Positions 61,798 to 64,000 of a stretch of 64,000 bases of DNA are shown in pieces (position 1 is the stretch's first letter; every line of letters begins with the position of its first letter). Made by a program: the position numbers and the translations under genes. The stretch comes from Citrobacter freundii (GTDB lineage Bacteria; Pseudomonadota; Gammaproteobacteria; Enterobacterales; Enterobacteriaceae): positions 1 to 64,000 of the forward strand of contig NZ_JAALBX010000006.1 in the NCBI RefSeq assembly GCF_011077955.1, written 5' to 3'. The notes under the pieces are model-generated. The model searched no databases and was not told the DNA's origin. It saw nothing but the letters and a program-made list of their open reading frames with translations.

Positions 61798-61998
61798 TTA
61801 TTCCGCTTCGTCCAGCCAGACTAAAAGTATAGCCTCAAGGATCTTTTCGTTAGAGGCGGCAGGATCGTCATCAAACTCTTCCAGTTCGCAAATCCACTGA
61901 TGCATATCGGTGAAGCGGACGGTTTTCGGATCGAGATCCGGGCGACTGTCGTACAGCGCCTCGCCGATTTCACGGCTGTCGGTCCATTTCAGTCCCAT
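61798..61998 (-). CDS. iscX: IscX, frataxin-like regulator of iron-sulfur assembly
   Basis: 66 residues, almost the same as E. coli ([20 protein letters not shown]...). It is acidic and helical, with an iron-binding surface containing EELEEFDDD-type residues. It binds IscS and modulates Fe-S cluster formation depending on iron. Last gene of the isc operon, 11 bp behind fdx. Confidence 0.95.
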   Translation of the reverse strand: MGLKWTDSREIGEALYDSRPDLDPKTVRFTDMHQWICELEEFDDDPAASNEKILEAILLVWLDEAE

Positions 61999-62009
61999 AC
62001 TTTCTCCTG

Positions 62010-62345
62010 TTAATGCTCACGCGCATGGTTAATGGTGTAACGCGGCATTTCCACCACCAGGTCTTCATCGGTCACACGCGCCTGACAACTCAGGCGGCTT
62101 TCCGGCTCCAGACCCCAGGCTTTATCCAGCATGTCGTCTTCGTCCTCAGTGCTTTCCGGCAATGAGTCAAAACCTTCGCGCACGATGCAGTGGCAAGTCG
62201 TACAGGCACAGGATTTTTCACAGGCGTGTTCAATTTCGATGCCGTTGCGCAGCGCAACGTCAAGGATAGTTTCACCGCTTTTCGCTTCCAGAACTGCGCC
62301 ATCCGGACAAAGATCCTGATGAGGCAGAAAAACAATCTTGGGCAT
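62010..62345 (-). CDS. fdx: Fdx, adrenodoxin-type [2Fe-2S] ferredoxin
   Basis: 111 residues, the E. coli length. Cluster ligands Cys42, Cys48 and Cys51 lie in [14 protein letters not shown], and Cys87 in LSCQARV. It supplies electrons during Fe-S cluster assembly on IscU. Only one base separates the hscA stop from its ATG, and its GAGG ribosome site lies inside the end of hscA. Confidence 0.97.
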   Translation of the reverse strand: MPKIVFLPHQDLCPDGAVLEAKSGETILDVALRNGIEIEHACEKSCACTTCHCIVREGFDSLPESTEDEDDMLDKAWGLEPESRLSCQARVTDEDLVVEMPRYTINHAREH

Positions 62346-62346
62346 G

Positions 62347-64000
62347 TTAAACCTCGTCGACGGAGTGGCCTTTCAGCGCCTGACGCACAGATGCGTCCAT
62401 ACGGCGAGCGGCAAACTCCTGGGTCTGTTTATCTACGTTTTTAATGGCACTTTCAATGGCATCAACGTCATCGCCTTCCGCTGCGCGCGCCAGTACGGCG
62501 GCGGCTTCATCGATAACCTGACGCTCTGCGGCGCTTAACAGCGCGGCATCGGTCGCCAGCGCGCCCGTAAGGCTTTCCAGCACCCGGGCGGCTTCCACTT
62601 TTTGCTCCGCCAGCATACGCGCTTTGACGTCCTGCTCGGCAAAACTCATTGAATCCTTAATCATGGTGGCGATTTCATCATCGGTCAGACCGTAAGACGG
62701 TTTGACCTGAATGGAGGCCTCAACGCCCGTTGATTTCTCCATCGCAAAGACGCTTAACAAGCCGTCGGCATCCACCTGGAAGGTGACGCGAATATGCGCG
62801 CCGCCCGCAGGCATAGCAGGGATACCGCGCAGCGCGAAACGCGCCAGAGAACGGCAATCCTGCACCATCTCGCGCTCGCCCTGCATCACATGAATAGACA
62901 TGGCGGTTTGCCCGTCTTTAAAGGTGGTAAACTCCTGAGCGCGGGCCACGGGGATGGTGGTATTACGCGGGATCACTTTCTCCACCAGGCCGCCCATGGT
63001 TTCCAGACCGAGCGACAGCGGGATAACATCCAGCAGCAGCATTTCGCTGTCCGGCTTGTTGCCCACCAGGATATCGGCCTGAATAGCCGCGCCAATCGCG
63101 ACCACTTTATCGGGGTCGATCGAGGTGAGCGGCGTGCGGCCAAAGAATTCGCCTACGCGTTCACGCACCAGCGGGACGCGGGTCGAACCGCCAACCATCA
63201 CCACGTCTAACACGTCGCTTGCTTCTACGCCCGCATCTTTCAGGGCGCGACGGCAAGCCAGTAATGTGCGTTTCACCAGCGGCGCAATCAGCGCGTCAAA
63301 CTGCGCGCGGGTCACGTCGCCCTGCCAGCCGCCAACGTTAACCGTTACGGTTTCGGCATCGCTCAGCGCGATTTTCGCAGCGATAGCGGCATCCAGCAGT
63401 TCACGCTGTAGATGGTTACTACTGCGATCGTGCAGCCCTGCCTGCTCGCGCAGCCAGTCGGCTAACAGATGGTCGAAGTCGTCACCGCCAAGCGCGGAAT
63501 CACCGCCGGTGGAAAGCACTTCAAACACGCCGCGGCTTAAGCGCAGCACGGAAATATCAAAGGTGCCGCCGCCGAGATCATAAACCGCGATCACGCCTTC
63601 CTGCCCGGAATCAAGGCCATAGGCAATCGCCGCAGCGGTAGGTTCATTCAGCAAACGTAATACGTGCAGGCCCGCCAGACGCGCGGCGTCTTTCGTTCCC
63701 TGACGCTGGGCGTCGTCAAAATAGGCAGGAACAGTGATCACAACGCCGTCCAACTCGCCCGCCAGCGCTTCACTGGCGCGGGTCGCCAGGGCTTTGAGGA
63801 TATCAGCAGAGATGCGGATCGGGTTTAACAGCCCCGCCGGGGTGTCAATCTGCGGCAGACCGTTTGCGCTCGGCTGCAGGTTGTACGGAAGATGCGGGTA
63901 GCGCGCCTCAATATCGGCAAGCGAGCGGCCCATCAGGCGTTTTACCGAACTGATGGTGTTGACCGGATCGGCTGCGGCCATTGCGCGCGCGTCAAAGCCG
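62347..64000 (-). CDS. hscA: HscA, Hsp70-type chaperone of iron-sulfur assembly (N-terminus outside window)
   Basis: The last 551 codons are present; the first 65 or so lie beyond the right edge (E. coli HscA has 616). Actin-like ATPase landmarks are [27 protein letters not shown] and [15 protein letters not shown]. The substrate-binding domain follows from about [17 protein letters not shown], ending KGHSVDEV. With HscB it releases clusters from IscU to acceptors. It is followed by fdx at one base distance, in the isc operon. Confidence 0.97.
   Translation of the reverse strand, partial: GFDARAMAAADPVNTISSVKRLMGRSLADIEARYPHLPYNLQPSANGLPQIDTPAGLLNPIRISADILKALATRASEALAGELDGVVITVPAYFDDAQRQGTKDAARLAGLHVLRLLNEPTAAAIAYGLDSGQEGVIAVYDLGGGTFDISVLRLSRGVFEVLSTGGDSALGGDDFDHLLADWLREQAGLHDRSSNHLQRELLDAAIAAKIALSDAETVTVNVGGWQGDVTRAQFDALIAPLVKRTLLACRRALKDAGVEASDVLDVVMVGGSTRVPLVRERVGEFFGRTPLTSIDPDKVVAIGAAIQADILVGNKPDSEMLLLDVIPLSLGLETMGGLVEKVIPRNTTIPVARAQEFTTFKDGQTAMSIHVMQGEREMVQDCRSLARFALRGIPAMPAGGAHIRVTFQVDADGLLSVFAMEKSTGVEASIQVKPSYGLTDDEIATMIKDSMSFAEQDVKARMLAEQKVEAARVLESLTGALATDAALLSAAERQVIDEAAAVLARAAEGDDVDAIESAIKNVDKQTQEFAARRMDASVRQALKGHSVDEV

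Overview
The window is a chromosomal segment from a member of the Enterobacteriaceae. Gene order follows the E. coli/Salmonella backbone from aegA to the isc cluster almost gene for gene, and protein lengths and motifs match the E. coli counterparts. The genus cannot be fixed from the sequence alone. narP sits directly behind narQ, there is no hyf operon between bcp and perM, and a TetR/aldo-keto reductase cassette lies between yfgG and guaA; together these differ from E. coli K-12.

Layout. 1-1495: no convincing gene, but three copies of a GC-rich, strongly foldable repeat that ends at the aegA stop codon. 1496-9653: aegA, narQ-narP, acrD and the 19-residue ypfM. 9654-10155: AT-rich gap. 10156-19696: yffB-dapE-ypfN, then leftward ypfH, tmcA, ypfJ, purC, bamC and dapA, then gcvR-bcp. 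19745-25901: perM, bepA-yfgD, hda, uraA, upp. 26125-34471: purMN, ppk-ppx, pdeF, yfgG. 34650-36504: accessory tetR and aldo-keto reductase with paired operators. 36832-45166: guaA, guaB, xseA, yfgJ, der, bamB, yfgM. 45202-53367: hisS, ispG, rodZ, rlmN, ndk, pbpC. 53378-64000: yfhM, sseA, an sRNA-like element, sseB, pepB, iscX, fdx and hscA, which runs off the window.

How the genes work together. Purine synthesis is concentrated here: purC, purMN and guaBA each carry a good PurR operator. upp and uraA salvage uracil. dapA and dapE belong to the lysine/meso-diaminopimelate pathway; bamB, bamC, bepA, pbpC, yfhM and rodZ build or guard the envelope. der, rlmN, hisS and tmcA serve translation, ppk and ppx make and break polyphosphate, and hscA-fdx-iscX is the tail of the iron-sulfur assembly operon. 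narQP, a probable FNR-controlled pdeF and the reductase AegA give an anaerobic theme.

Most interesting non-coding signals: the triple structured repeat at the left edge (frame-breaking differences between copies plus a stem whose pairing covaries), a diverged pair of about 165-bp sRNA-like elements (after the aldo-keto reductase gene and between sseA and sseB, the RyfA locus of E. coli), the CTG start of hda that restores its clamp-binding motif, and the FNR-type promoter in front of pdeF.
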